Positions 12,505-25,100 of a DNA stretch of 64,000 bases are shown here, in pieces. Each line of letters begins with the position of its first letter. Position 1 is the stretch's first letter. The position numbers were made by a program, and so were the translations under genes. This stretch comes from Arachnopeziza araneosa (taxonomy: Eukaryota; Ascomycota; Leotiomycetes; Helotiales; Arachnopezizaceae): contig QYAI01000024.1 in the NCBI GenBank assembly GCA_003988855.1, forward strand, positions 496,001-560,000, given 5' to 3'. Below the pieces are notes generated by a model. It searched no databases and had not been told where the DNA came from. It worked only from the letters and a program-made list of their open reading frames with translations.

Positions 12505-14991
12505 ATGCCACCAAAATCTCGGATTCGGCCTCGAGGACCAGTTCATCCACCCACATCTGAAATTGTGGTTACACACGAACACAGCTACGAGCTTGTGAGA
12601 ACTGTTTTGACCGCAACAGTAAGGGAATCATACCACTAATTTCCATTTCTGCTCACTTCTCCCCAAAGTTCAGCCATATTCTCTGGGCCCGGTATGAACC
12701 CCGCCTTCCGTGCTTGGGATCTGGGCTGACTTGTACGTAGACGTGTTTTCCCACACGTGGAATACCTCCTTCGTTCTTGTGACCCTGCCGATCCTGAGGT
12801 GAACTACGATGCTTTTATGGCGGGCTCCACAGGCAAGCTGGCATCCTTCGACCCTACTGACGGCCTCCATGTCTGGAAAGTGATGCCCCGCTCCAAAGAA
12901 CCTGCAGTTGATAAGATTCTCGATTGCCTTGTAAGCATTATTAGTGTAACTTGCACCAACAGGACTAATGTGACACATAGGAGATTGGAGCAGCTCATGC
13001 ATTGAAGAGAGGTTATCTGTCCAAGCTTCAACTATCTTTTCATTCTATCAATGAAGCTCCAGCAGGCGAATCAAATATAATCGAATCATATACAATGTTT
13101 TTTACTTACGAGAATGGCCAAGATATCTCCGTAAGTACCGAGATCAAATCTAGTTTGGTGGTTCTGCACAGTGCAAAACAACATCTATACAATCTTGTGA
13201 ACGATGTAGGCTTCTTGATTCATCACACCAATCAGCATCGAATGGAACATAAGAAGTTGCCCGGTAGGCTAGCACCCAAAGCCCTGGTGTAAATAAGAAC
13301 AGCGAGCTAACTCCTGGTTAACATAGACAGCTTTCGGATGGTCATGTCCTTGAAGTATCATGAACACGCTCCTCCCGACTACCAACCCCCTTTATTCCGC
13401 CAAGGCGATGAAAATACCCTACACACATTGGGATTTGGTACTCCTGATGATAAGTTGGTGATGGACACTGGCTTTCATAGGTATGTAAACCTCACTGCTC
13501 TGATGGAGATGTGCTAACTTGAGAAGAATTTCCTTTGGTGTAAATATCTCAGAAATCGAAGATCCTGTTTTTTCGGGATCGCGTAATTTATCGCCAGGCG
13601 AGCGTACAGCCTCGGTTTACTCAGATTTCGAAACAGAGCAGACGCAGCCTGAAGCTGTAAGGCAGATTCAGACAATTGTAAGTTTCCATCTTTCCACGTA
13701 TCACTTAGACAGAGCTAATCATGGTTTGTAGGGCATGTTCAGAGACCTGAACTCTGGAACCCAAGACACAATACCAATCCGAAAGACCCAGATCTCCCAA
13801 ACTGTTGAAATACAGGATGATCTAGAGGTACCAAGCGTCATTGAATATACTCAACAAGTTCTTGATAGAATCTCTGCTGCAGAGGCACTTACCCCACAAC
13901 ACGATCTGGATTTGGACGATCAACAGAGTACACAACTCCAAATAAGTTGCGAGTGCTGCGCTTCGGGAACCAGTGAGAACCTCGTAAGCCTCTATTGTAT
14001 ATGATTTCTCTAAAAGCTAAGACTCCTAGTCTCAATGTGTAATTTGTCGGGAATTCAAGCACAATACATGTTATGGATATGCCGAAAACTATTCTCCACA
14101 AATATTGGTATGTTACACATGCTTGCTTTCGAATGACGACCCAGAACGTCTTGAGATGAAGATGAAGCCCTTGTGCGTCAAGAGACGAGCATTATATTAC
14201 CTACGAGAGAAAGGCTTGCTGTCAGCCAAAGCCCAAGACGACGACTTCGCAGTTCATCTTAGTAAGTTCTTATTTCGCCCAATACAGTCCGAATTTAATC
14301 GCTAAATTTTCTAGATGTCGTTCCTAAGGCAGCAGCAATACTATTGAATGAGCTGAAAACTGACGGCTATATCAAGGGCCACAGAAGGGGCAAGAAAACT
14401 AGTTCTGCTCCAGTATATACATACATTGGCAATGACGAAATTCTTCACCAAAATTATTTCCGCCCACAGCAAGGAATAGACCATTTTGTAAGTTTCTGGC
14501 CCTCATACGTCTAGTATAATTTTCTTCCTACTAATGGGTTACAGTTTGCCGTTCCTGATCAGCATATATTTGACGATCCAGAGCATGATTTGGGAGATAA
14601 ACAAACTATAAACCGTTCCAGGTCAGCCGTAAAAGATTTTCCGGATCTATATGGTGCATCTCCAATTCGTATGAAAAAAAAGTTTAGGGAGACACTGGAA
14701 AGTACACCCAACCCCTCGGTTACCCCATTGCTTCGATCGACAAGAAATGCCCTTCAAAGCAGCAGCACTCAAGGAACGCCGAGTCCTCAGCAAACGAAGC
14801 CTCTGTCTAATATACGGGAGTTTGCAGCAGCCATGACTTCCCACAACGCCGAGCAAGCCAATCCTTTGACGCATCATGATACTTTATTAGGCTCGAAGCG
14901 ACTTGCAGGCGGAGACGAAGTGGAAACTTCTTCCAAGCGTCATAAAATCGGAAAGGTGTCTCCTTGGATCATTCATCGTCGTGAGACCTGA
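12505..14991 (+). CDS. hop1: HOP1, meiotic chromosome axis HORMA protein
   Basis: Meiotic axis component needed for homolog bias, double-strand break formation and checkpoint signalling. Ten exons: 12505-12618, 12669-12691, 12741-12930, 12981-13263, 13327-13480, 13527-13677, 13732-13983, 14030-14261, 14315-14487, 14545-14991; the frame stays open throughout, 672 residues. HORMA domain occupies residues ~20-270. Between 294 and 372 lie six S/T-Q sites, matching the SQ/TQ cluster that Mec1/Tel1 phosphorylate in yeast Hop1. Residues 378-420 show a C4HC3 PHD-like finger (C378/C380 or C381, C392, C395, H400, C403, C417, C420), followed by a winged-helix region (~435-505): the chromatin-binding module known for Hop1. 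The tail is disordered and basic (SSKRHKIGK). Exon 2 is only 23 nt. I cannot identify the closure motif. Confidence 0.9.
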
Positions 14992-17014
14992 ACTGTTTGA
15001 AAGTGATCATGGTAGATATTCAAGGATCTTTTGGGCCATCTTTGAGCGAGCGTTGTGAAAGGACGCAAAGTGGCATTAGTTGTCTGCTTGAAGAGAAGTG
15101 GGTTTGATTTTTTAAATTGTTAGTTTCATACGTTGCTCAATTCGCCTAGCTAATACAGCATGGTGCCTACCAAGGGTGCAAGTGCCGAGATTTTGAGTCT
15201 AAATTGAAGCTCAATTTCTCGCGCGTACAAAGCTCACTAGAATAATGAACATTGAAGAGTCAGCACTCTTCTTGTTCAGATACCGTGAATACCAAAGTGG
15301 CGCCAGCTCAAAATTTTGGTCCATCAGTTTTGGAGATATGTATCATTTCTTGAATCCTATTTTCTTGAACGTTTAGATCATGCGAATGCCATACCCCAAA
15401 CATTTATCAACCCATGTTCTTGCTTCCCGCTTTGCCATTTAAAATTAACTGGGGTACTGATTGATCTGAGAGATCATGATTCTGTTTGCATATGGAAGTG
15501 TAGCAATATCGAATGATGAGGCTTCAATTGAGGCGGATCCATTTCGTGTTGGGCGGATGGTCAAAACACCACGAAATTAACTTAATCAAAGACAACTAAG
15601 AGGCATTTATATTCTACCAAAGCGAAGGAAGTGAATAATGAGTTTCAGAGACTCTGAATATTTAAGCTTCAACTATTCTCTAAGAGAAATTGTTGAGTTA
15701 TTACACATTAAACTTTCGCCAGCGCCCCACGAAATGGATCCCCTTGAATTATCTATCGGAATGGTGCAGCTTGTCGTTGAACCTGGCCAATGACAGGACT
15801 GAGTGTCATCCCACGCCTGAAACAATCTTGGGTCAATGCCCTCGTTACAAACGGAATATTATCTTCTATCAGCAGCACGGGAAACTTTCCTTGTAGTAGG
15901 ATCGGTTTCTCTTTCCTCTAAACGGGTTGTTGCAGCGTGGTCAGAAGGGCTCTCTGGATACTTCTCAGCAAGCATGTGCTTCTCAGGGGAAGCACCGTTT
16001 GCGCAACAAGTGATCGTTCGAGAAAGCAGCCTTTTTTATAACGGAATGTGTACTTCTCTCTCGTACATGGAGAAGCAGGTGTGATCGATGACATGGGGAG
16101 TGCGGAATAGGTACCGAAATGATATGCAGCAGATATAGGCATCGTGGCTTCAGCCCCTGATTCACAAGGGCTCTCTTTTCGCAAGCTGCAAACTGAGCGC
16201 CATTCAGCAACAATCTCGAAGTCCGCTAGCGGTGCCTTCGATGCAACTAGCAATCAGAAACAAGGGGGGTGCTGTCGGACTTGCGCCGACTCATCAGGCT
16301 TGAGCCCAACAGGTTAGAGTCTGGGGAGGATGTGCACAAACAGGCTTCCCCAAATGCTCTTGCCAAGTTTCCTCGACCACATTATTGACGACCGATACTG
16401 CAAGGATAGAAGCTGCTCTCAGAGCGCTTCAATAATCTCGGAAGCCTTGCTTGTTCCACGTTGACAGCGGCCGTTTCGAGGAAGTGCGCCGCGTCCAGAA
16501 GCCCTAGAAAAGATCACCAATCCGTGGGCTTTTACACATCTCAGGCGACTGGCACTAAAACCAAAGTCTAGCAAGGGCCGCTGCCGCTTGCCACGACTCG
16601 CTGGTAGGAGAATTGTCCAATCGATATTATTACCTTCCGAGAACAGCCCAGACGAAATATGCCCCGAGCGTCATCTCAAGTACGCTCATTGACACCAACT
16701 CAGCTCAGCTCAGCTCAGGCCAGCATCTTCTTGACCTCTCCGCTTCCCACTTCCTCGACGCCGATACAACCTCACCACCTAAGAACGATATTTTGAGCAG
16801 GAAATCCTTTCTTCCTCGCATTGACATCCTGTTATCGAGCCCCGCAATTGCTCCTCGAAGCGATCTCTGCCGTGCTGGAGAAGCCTACGAAATCTAGGAT
16901 GTGTCAGTGAGGGACCTTCACGTTGTTCTAGTAGCGGTCGAGATTCCTCAAGTCTTCGTTCGGTTGGGACGGTAATTGTCTGGAAACTGGCAGTGATCAA
17001 GGCGCTTTGATATC
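14992..17014. other. Intergenic, no gene found
   Basis: 2.0 kb between HOP1 and the serine-rich gene. Several frames of 60-110 codons overlap on both strands around 15.8-16.3 kb with no recognisable domain, so I do not call a gene. A short CAGCT repeat lies at 16701-16717. The end is presumably the leader of the gene at 17015. Confidence 0.55.
16701..16717. repeat. CAGCT pentanucleotide repeat, about 3.4 copies
   Basis: Three CAGCT units followed by CAG, about 300 bp upstream of the gene at 17015. Confidence 0.8.
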
Positions 17015-19282
17015 ATGGGGAAAACATCCAAGTTTTCCTTCCCAATTCCAGGCCGGAAACACACACCAAGTGAAGAGAACTCGTCTGCGAAACATGCTGC
17101 GGCCAGAAATACTTCGAAAGCTCAGAGATTACTAGGTACAGAAAGCGAACTGAATATAGACTCATCCGGGGCTTACAGAAGCGATGACGAGGTGTCATGG
17201 AGATACCCGACTTCGAGATCGAGTTACATGAGCATCGCCGTATCGGAGTCTACGAATTCTGGGCTTTCAGGAAATGATCCTCGCACAGGAGGTCCGATTT
17301 CAGAAAACGAAGCTGGGCCACGATTAAAAGGGAAAGCTTCGTCTACATTGCTTGGGAAGCCATTTGGTGATGATGGTTTGACCGCCTCAGAATCAACGGA
17401 GCGCTTGAGGAGAGAGAGCTCATCTTCCACCCTGAAATCATTCTATGATCGTCATAAATCCCCACTGGCAATATCGCAACAAACTTCAAATTCTTCAGCG
17501 CGAGATATGGCATTGCGAAAGGGACTGCCACGAGTCGTACCGGTCAGTCCGCTATTGAAGGTTGAGCCTTTTGTGGAGACGCACGGGGACATGCTCGACG
17601 GTACTTTCAATGGAGAAGACAACGTAGCTCCAACCTCGCCTCCAGGTAGAGGAGCGCGAAGAAAGCCTGCCCGTTTGGACTTCTCTCTGTTAGTACCTAA
17701 ATCGATGCGACATGGGGAAAGGTTTAGCTCTACAAACCCCTCGCCGTCGTCCGCCTCAACCAACATGTCTCGCCCTACAGGCCTACATCATCCAGACTCG
17801 GCACGGCGACGGCTTGCCAAGATGTTATCACGAGAATCCATATTATCACCAAATCAAGTGGCGGACTCATCGCCGTCAACTATGAGCCGCGAAAGTAATA
17901 CCTCTTTGTCACAGCTTTACGACCACTATGAGCAACTCCCGATACGCTCCCCTCTTTTGGTATTGAGTCCAGAGTCGCAATCGATTGAGCAGGGAATGGC
18001 TGAGACCCCTCCTGAAAAAGCAGAATTCAATCTCCCAGGCATCTCGAAGGATGATGAGTCCTGCATCAGCCCGTCGGATCAAGGGCCTGTTTGGAAAAGC
18101 TTTAGATGGAATATGGATAGCTTACCACCGGAGGCACAATCCAGTGCTACAAGTGTTTCTAGTCGTAACACGAAAACATCGAGGCATACCAATACTAGTG
18201 CCTTATCTCAAGTCGACTTGACAGAAAAGAGCGTCCTCTCTTTGTCCTCCGACTCGGAAGAGGAGGATTTTGGGCCTCCACTGAAGGCGCCCGATAATCT
18301 AGAGGGAAAAGCTCGACATCTTAGGAGTGAAACCCTCGAGAGCCCCACCGAGAGCATGCGGAAGCACACGCGACAAATGTCTGCCTCGACAACGAAAAGT
18401 CCCCACAGGAAAGGAGCTATGCAAGAAACTCCTTTCCTCACAATTCCTGAAATTCCAACGACCCTTCGACTTTCTGGTCCTTGGTCGCCACCTATGATAT
18501 CTCCCAGAATGTCTCCTATGATGTCACCCAGAAGGAAATCCTCACGCTCATCGCTCCCGAACAGACGTTCTTCTGTAGGACAGGTTGAAAAGCGGTCAGT
18601 CAGGACCTCATCGTCAGTGGCATCTTTCCGAACTGGAAGAGAAGGCTCTTTGCAGCCTACGCCACCTCTTTCTCCAACCTCCATGGAATTTCGACAGTCG
18701 TCGGAATTCAGTAGCCGGTTCATGGCTGTCACGAAACAGGAGGAGCAATTATTGGAAGCGTTACGCCAGAAAAAGGCGCGAATGAGAGAAAAGATCATTA
18801 AGGAGCATGAATCGTCAAGGTCTCCGCCGCGCATATCCACCCGGAAAAGCTCGGTGGCCACATCCGTGACTACTGACTCTGGAGACTCGAGTGGTAGACA
18901 AAGAGTCTTGCTATACCTAGACACACCTCTGTCACAACATCAACTCATCGACACTGCAGAGCCTTCTCCTGACCTAAGCGACTTTCTCACTTTTGGCTCC
19001 GACGAAGAATCAACTCCCAGAACATCATTGGTTACGAACCAGAAAGTACTCCCCAGACCTGATTCCACCGTCCCGCCGCGAGCACTTCGTCTACCGAGTT
19101 CCAAATACCTCGGACCACCTCCTTCAGGTGGACCGAGAATCAGCGCTGTGGGACCTTCTTCTGGGTTTGCTAGCGATGGGCAGGTTAGCAAAGGAGACAC
19201 GGAGCTCAGGTTAATGGAAGAGATGAACGAGGGGCCCGACCGGTTTCTGATGGATGATAGTGGTGGGAGGATCTGGGCTTGA
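17015..19282 (+). CDS. Serine-rich, mostly disordered fungal protein, function unknown
   Basis: Single uninterrupted frame of 755 residues from an ATG in ATCATGGGG context. Very rich in Ser, Pro, Thr and Arg with many SP/TP and RRxS sites, so a heavily phosphorylated scaffold or regulator is likely. A Met-Ser-Pro repeat (MISPRMSPMMSPRRKSS, about residues 490-510) precedes a single short coiled-coil stretch (EEQLLEALRQKKARMREKII, near 575-600), the only part that looks folded and the best place to seek homologs. No membrane segment or signal peptide. C-terminus ends DSGGRIWA. I do not recognise a named family. Antisense frames over it are shadows caused by the codon pattern. Confidence 0.82.
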   Translation: MGKTSKFSFPIPGRKHTPSEENSSAKHAAARNTSKAQRLLGTESELNIDSSGAYRSDDEVSWRYPTSRSSYMSIAVSESTNSGLSGNDPRTGGPISENEAGPRLKGKASSTLLGKPFGDDGLTASESTERLRRESSSSTLKSFYDRHKSPLAISQQTSNSSARDMALRKGLPRVVPVSPLLKVEPFVETHGDMLDGTFNGEDNVAPTSPPGRGARRKPARLDFSLLVPKSMRHGERFSSTNPSPSSASTNMSRPTGLHHPDSARRRLAKMLSRESILSPNQVADSSPSTMSRESNTSLSQLYDHYEQLPIRSPLLVLSPESQSIEQGMAETPPEKAEFNLPGISKDDESCISPSDQGPVWKSFRWNMDSLPPEAQSSATSVSSRNTKTSRHTNTSALSQVDLTEKSVLSLSSDSEEEDFGPPLKAPDNLEGKARHLRSETLESPTESMRKHTRQMSASTTKSPHRKGAMQETPFLTIPEIPTTLRLSGPWSPPMISPRMSPMMSPRRKSSRSSLPNRRSSVGQVEKRSVRTSSSVASFRTGREGSLQPTPPLSPTSMEFRQSSEFSSRFMAVTKQEEQLLEALRQKKARMREKIIKEHESSRSPPRISTRKSSVATSVTTDSGDSSGRQRVLLYLDTPLSQHQLIDTAEPSPDLSDFLTFGSDEESTPRTSLVTNQKVLPRPDSTVPPRALRLPSSKYLGPPPSGGPRISAVGPSSGFASDGQVSKGDTELRLMEEMNEGPDRFLMDDSGGRIWA

Positions 19283-19973
19283 GACTATCTCGACTGGGGG
19301 ATGAGAAATGATGGAAAGGGGGAGGGGATTTGTTTTTGATTTACTTATTGGCTCTGGACACGGCGCCGTGCATACTTATTATACCCAACTTTGGATGTCT
19401 TCTGGATAGAGCAGGCTAGGACGGTGTAGATAATCAGGGAGAGAGTGAGGTGTTGAACGCTCCAAACATGAATCAAGAGGTTGGTGTCATTCTGAGCATA
19501 CATGTGACGTGAAGGAGATGGATGCTGCATCATGAGATCACGCGCGGCGGTGCATTTGGGGCGACGGAGTCCTCCACATCCGGTGGTTCCTTCCCCAGGA
19601 TCGACTAACGAACGCTCCCCAATCATCCCGGTCACACCGCCACCCTGTTGGGCTGAGCGCTCAAGCCACAGCCAATCTGTCGCCCCTTTCCATTGGCTGT
19701 GCCTGCAGGAGCCACACCACACCAAGCAGCAAAACCGATCATCTACCTAGGCCGAAAAGAAAAGCTCGAACAAGTCACCAGCGACCAGAATTGCCTCTCT
19801 CTTCAGTCCTTCCCCCCCCCCACACACCGCCAGCCAGCACACTGGCTCTTGCTTTCAACTCGACTTCTTTGGCACAATTCCTTGGCTTCGAGTGAAAGAC
19901 TCTTGAAACAGCAATTGCCCGCACTTCCGCGCATTCTGCACTGGCTCTGCGAAAAACCACAAAGGGGCCAGAG
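19283..19973. other. Intergenic, leader of the nucleotide-sugar transporter
   Basis: About 690 bp. CT- and C-rich toward 19800-19830. A minus frame at 19345-19725 and plus frames nearby have no recognisable content. Confidence 0.55.
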
Positions 19974-21593
19974 ATGGGTGCAGACGCGCTGCAGAAGACC
20001 CCGACGGTCATGGGCGTGTCTCTGAAGAATCTCTCTCTGATTACTGTGAGCGCAAATGGATGAAGCGCAGGAGGGACATCTGCTAACCTTGGGAAGCTCA
20101 CATTCCAGAATTCTGCACTCATACTGGTCCGTCTCGCACCCTGGGCAGAAGAAGGATAGGAACAGAGACAGTGCTAACAGGTTGCAGATAATGCACTACT
20201 CTCGTATAATGCCTCTGGTCAATGGGCATCGCTACTTCACATCGACTGCCGTCTTTCTGAACGAGGTGATCAAACTCGCCGTTTCTTTATCAATCGCTTT
20301 ATACGATATATCGCGGACATTACCTCCCTCTACACCAGCGACGGTCTTATTCGAGCAATTATACAACTCGGTCTTCTCTGGGGATGGGTGGAAACTGGCT
20401 ATTCCTGCAACCCTGTACACCCTGCAGAATAGTCTACAGTACCTTGCGGTCTCGAACTTAGATGCGGTTCATTTCCAGGTTTTATATCAGTTGAAAGTAA
20501 GTGCTGCAACCTTGGGGTAGAGAACAAGAACTTATACACTCTCAGATTCTCACAACTGCATTATTCAGCGTTACCATGTTGGGAAAGGTGCTCTCCTCGC
20601 GGAAATGGACCGCCCTGGTTCTACTCACTTTCGGAGTTGCTATTGTACAGCTGCCATCCAAAACCTTGAACGATCCTACATTCGCTTCTTTACAAGACGG
20701 AGCTTCTCGATTCTATTTCCCTCGATCACTCCATGAGCTGGGGCAGTTGGGCAATGGGGTGACAGAAGTAGCAAGGGAATTGACCAGACGAGGTTTAGGA
20801 GAGTTTTCGAAAGGGCTTGGAAAGCGTTCAGCAACTTACGAGGGAATACAGGAAGACCTTGGTCTGGTCAAACCGGTGATGAACGCCTCCATTGGTTTTA
20901 CGGCGGTGCTGGTAGCAGCAGCAGTATCTGGTCTAACTGGAGTATATTTCGAGAAAGTCCTGAAGGAGTCGACGACTCATGTGACTGTTTGGATACGGAA
21001 CGTTCAGCTTTCGTTCTATTCGTTATTTCCCGCGTTAATATTTGGAGTCATTATGAAAGACGGAGAGGAGATTGCCCAGAATGGGTTCTTTACAGGATAC
21101 AATAGCATTGTGTGGGCTGCAATTGTCTTTCAGGCATTAGGTGGAGTGCTTGTGGCTATGTGCATCAACTATGCGGACAACATTGCTAAGAATTTTGCTA
21201 CATCTATTAGCATTATTTTGAGTCTCTTATTTAGTATCTGGTTCTTCGAGTTCAAGGTCACTTGTAACGTAAGGAATTCTTTCCCAATTCCAAGTACAAT
21301 CTAACTTGTTTCAGTTTGTGTTGGGCACAGCAATTGTCTTCTTTGCAACTTATCTCTACACTGGAGCGGATCGCAAACATAGTCGGCCATCGCCTATCAA
21401 TATAGCATCCTATGAGAAAACAACAATCGATAGTGGCTACACACCACAATTTCAGGAAGATAGATCCAAGATGTCCTTGGATTCTATCGAGAGCCTTAAG
21501 GCAGCAGGCCTTTCAACGTCAAGGCCAGCAACACCTTTGAGACATCACTCTCGGGTAGGATCTTCGAGAGGGAAAATAAAACGGGATGATTGA
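19974..21593 (+). CDS. UDP-galactose-type nucleotide-sugar transporter (SLC35A family)
   Basis: Golgi antiporter exchanging UDP-galactose (or a related UDP-sugar) for UMP to feed glycan synthesis. Exons 19974-20045, 20097-20126, 20188-20496, 20546-21268 and 21315-21593, all phase 0, giving 470 residues. Exon 2 is only 30 nt and encodes LTFQNSALIL, the conserved first helix, continuing into IMHYSRIMP; this placement confirms the small exon. The family signature DAVHFQVLYQLKILTTA spans exons 3 and 4. About ten membrane helices are expected. A fungal-type insert of about 65 residues (residues ~180-240, LQDGAS… to …DLGLVKP) sits between helices. The cytosolic tail after YLYTG is Ser-rich. Exact substrate is inferred from similarity to Gms1-like proteins. 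Confidence 0.9.
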
Positions 21594-22194
21594 ACATAAC
21601 GAGAAGACATGTGTACATTACATAACGAGCATGGAAGGGAAAATTGGCCGCAGCATTACAATTATGGAAATGGGATGGAGCATTTTGACAATATGGGAGG
21701 AAACTTACTTTGCTGTTCTCTGGCGTTAAACGAAGAAGAGCATGGTCCTGGTGTTTCTGGGTAGCATTTTGGGGTGTGATTGACACGACCTTACAAGAGA
21801 GCTGGAAACGAGAAGAAATCGTGCGATTCTTAGAAGATAAGAAGACTTGCTCTGTTCGATTCTCGGAATGTGAGATATTTGGTGTTGTTTCAATTTGTCC
21901 TACTCCAAATGAAGAAAGATGTTCTGGTTGAGAAGGAACACTCATCACGTGCATCCGCGTCCTTCTGATGTTTGAGGGTCTCTAACTCTCCTTCTCCTCA
22001 TATCGCACTTCTAGAAATTTCTGTTTCGCATCCTACATATCATAAAGGTCCACAAAAAGCATTGGATCTCCAAAGGAGAAAGCAGGTATCTTTCTTAGTG
22101 CCGGCTCCCTGCATCTCGATCCATTTTCTTGTCCAGATCATTCTCGTCATTCCTCTTAACGTCACTGATTACTTCACTTCTCTGGTAAATCAAA
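21594..22194. other. Intergenic between transporter and MER3
   Basis: 600 bp of AT-rich 3' flank then CT-rich leader of MER3. A minus frame at 21496-21954 runs into the transporter end and has no recognisable content. Confidence 0.55.
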
Positions 22195-25100
22195 ATGGGT
22201 GTTGAATTGGACCCCGAGATGCAACGCATCATAGAAAATGCAGCAGAATTCGAAACTCAGGATGGACATGTGGAGAGCAGCAGTTACACTTCTCGAGATC
22301 CTCGTAGTAGTAGTAGTACGGATTGGACCTACGGAATCGGGCCACGGCCGTTGATGCAACAAACATCTTCCTTCAATAGTGTTGGTGAGTGTGTATATGT
22401 TCCATCCTTGAGCAGGTCTCTGATTCGACTTCTTTTGCAGATAGAGCTCCGTTTGATCGCCCAGCACCATCCTTCCAAGCAATCAACACTACAACAGGGC
22501 AAGCCCGGCTCTCCATTGCTCCCCGAAACAACATATACAGTCAGCAGGAGTCAGACCCGAGGACTCTCAATAGTGCCGACAATCGTTTCAGATTTGCACA
22601 GAATCTCCGCCAAACTACTCCAATCAAACAACCAACATTAAGTGCTACCCACCCTAAGGATACAATTGCAGAGTTAGCAAATGCTATGCTAATGCAACAA
22701 CCGATGATGCAAAGGAATCCTGAATCTAGACCAGCTTCCTTGGACTTCCTCAATGGCTTCCCTCAGCCTCGAGCCAATCCTCTCAAGGCCATTGGACAGC
22801 AGATCACACCTCCATTTGGCTTCAGTGAGTTCGTTCTCGTTAGTTCCACTTAATCACCATCAGATGCTAATCGGTCTAGGGGGCTTTCATTACAGTCCAG
22901 CTGCTGAGCAGGCTTCAGAAGCATCCTCTCCGCTAGTCGGCCAGCACTCGAGCCCAACTACGAGAGTCAGCATTCGCCGAGAAGCTGGTCGCCGTGTACC
23001 TCCTGCACACTTTTCGAACACTGAGGATTCTCCTAAAGAGTATATAGCTGAGCCACACCCTCCACACCGATATTTAACTGGTTCATCCACCCACACACCT
23101 CAGGCTCTAGCTCTTGGACATGCTCCACCAATGATAAACGGCATCCAGCTTGTCTCTCCTCACGACCTTCCTGACAGGATTAGACAGGTTTTTCCGTACG
23201 AACTTTTCAATGCCGTGCAATCAAAATGTTTCTCTCCGATTTATACAACCAATGATAACTTAGTGGTCTCAGCACCAACTGGCAGTGGGAAGACTGCCAT
23301 CCTCGAACTCGCAATTTGTAAGCTAGTAGAAGATCATCCATCAAGCCAGTTCAAGATTGTATATCAAGCACCCACGAAGTCTCTATGTTCTGAAAGACTT
23401 CGTGATTGGCAGAAGAAATTCAGTCATTTAAATCTCATTTGTGCCGAGCTGACTGGAGATACCACCCAGAGTGAGATGGGCAAAGTACGAAATGCATCAA
23501 TTATCATTACCACACCAGAAAAATGGGACAGTATCACACGAAAATGGGCTGATCATCACAAGCTTGTCTCGATGGTGAAGCTAATGCTCATTGACGAGGT
23601 GCACATTGTGAAGGATATCCGAGGAGCAACTTTAGAGGCCGTTGTTTCTCGCATGAAGACAATGGGCGCTGATGTTCGCTTCGTTGCACTTAGCGCCACA
23701 GTACCAAATTCGCATGATATCGCAGTTTGGCTTGGAAGAGATCATACCAATCAGCATCTACCTGCTCATCGAGAAACATTTAGTGAGGATTTTCGACCCG
23801 TGAAACTTCAAAAGCATATACATGGTTTCGAGGGGATGATGAACGATTTTGCCTTCGAGAAGGTATTAGACAGTAAAGTAGCCGGACTAATCGCAAAATA
23901 CACTCAAAAAAAGCCTATTATAGTTTTTTGCTTCACGAGAAAGTCTTGCGAAAATACAGCAGCTTTACTAGCGGAATGGTGGTTACGACAACGACCCATG
24001 GAGCGTGCATGGCATGCTCCTATGAAGAGGGTAGTTGTTGGTAGCAAAGAACTTTCAAATTTAATCACTTGTGGTGTTGCCTATCACCACGCTGGACTTG
24101 ATCCTCAAGACCGCCACGCCGTCGAAAACGGCTATCTTAAGGGGGATATCAATGTCATCTGCTGTACATCAACTTTGGCTGTTGGAGTTAATTTGCCTTG
24201 CCACATGGTTGTCCTGAAAGGTACTGTTGGCTTCCAAGACGGTTCACTTTCAGAATGCTCCGATTTAGAGGTCATGCAGATGCTTGGACGGGCAGGGCGG
24301 CCTCAATTCGATGACAGTGCTGTGGCGATCATCATGACTCGATCGGATAAAGTGGATCGTTACAAGAAAATGGTTTCCGGACAAGAGATTCTCGAGAGCA
24401 CACTTCATCTCAATTTGATCGAGCACTTGAACTCAGAAATTAGTCTTGGTTCTATTAAGGATCTGCATGGGGCGAAAAAGTGGCTCAGCGGCACGTTTCT
24501 TAGTGTCCGTATGAGACAGAATCCTAATTACTACAGGATTGCAGACATATCACCTGGTGGCGATACTGACCGACGCCTTGAACAAGTTTGCGAACGAGAT
24601 ATCAAGCTTTTACAAGAGTATGGTCTTGTGACACAGACGGAGCGCATGGGCTGCACGGAGTATGGAGACGCTATGTCGCGTTATATGGTTCAATTTGAGA
24701 CGATGAAATTACTTTTAAGCATTCCGAAGCAGGCAAAGACGGAGCAGATTGTAAGTATGAATACAATGTCTACTTCAAGACTAATAATTGCAGTTGCAAT
24801 TCATATGCCAAGCTTCCGAATTCAAGGATCTTCGAATGAAGCCTCAGGAGAGACCTTTCCTTCGCGAGTTTAATAAGTCTCCTTTCATCAAATTTCCCAT
24901 TAAGGAGAATATCACGTTGACGCCACAAAAGATTTCTTTGATGATTCAAGTACAACTTGGAGGCATCGATCTCCCGGCCGAGAAGGAGTTCGGTTCGATT
25001 CGTAGGCAATACACGACAGAGAAAATGCTCATATTTGAGCGTGTACAGCGTCTCATTCGATGTGTGATTGATTGCAAAACCGCAGACCGCGACGCAGTAT

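Noticed and set aside
15918..16253. Overlapping minus and plus frames of 75-111 codons
   Set aside because: No start context, domain or splice continuation; likely spacer.
18208..18924. 238-codon antisense frame inside the serine-rich gene
   Set aside because: A mirror of the Ser-rich codon pattern; the sense frame is longer and has a coherent protein.
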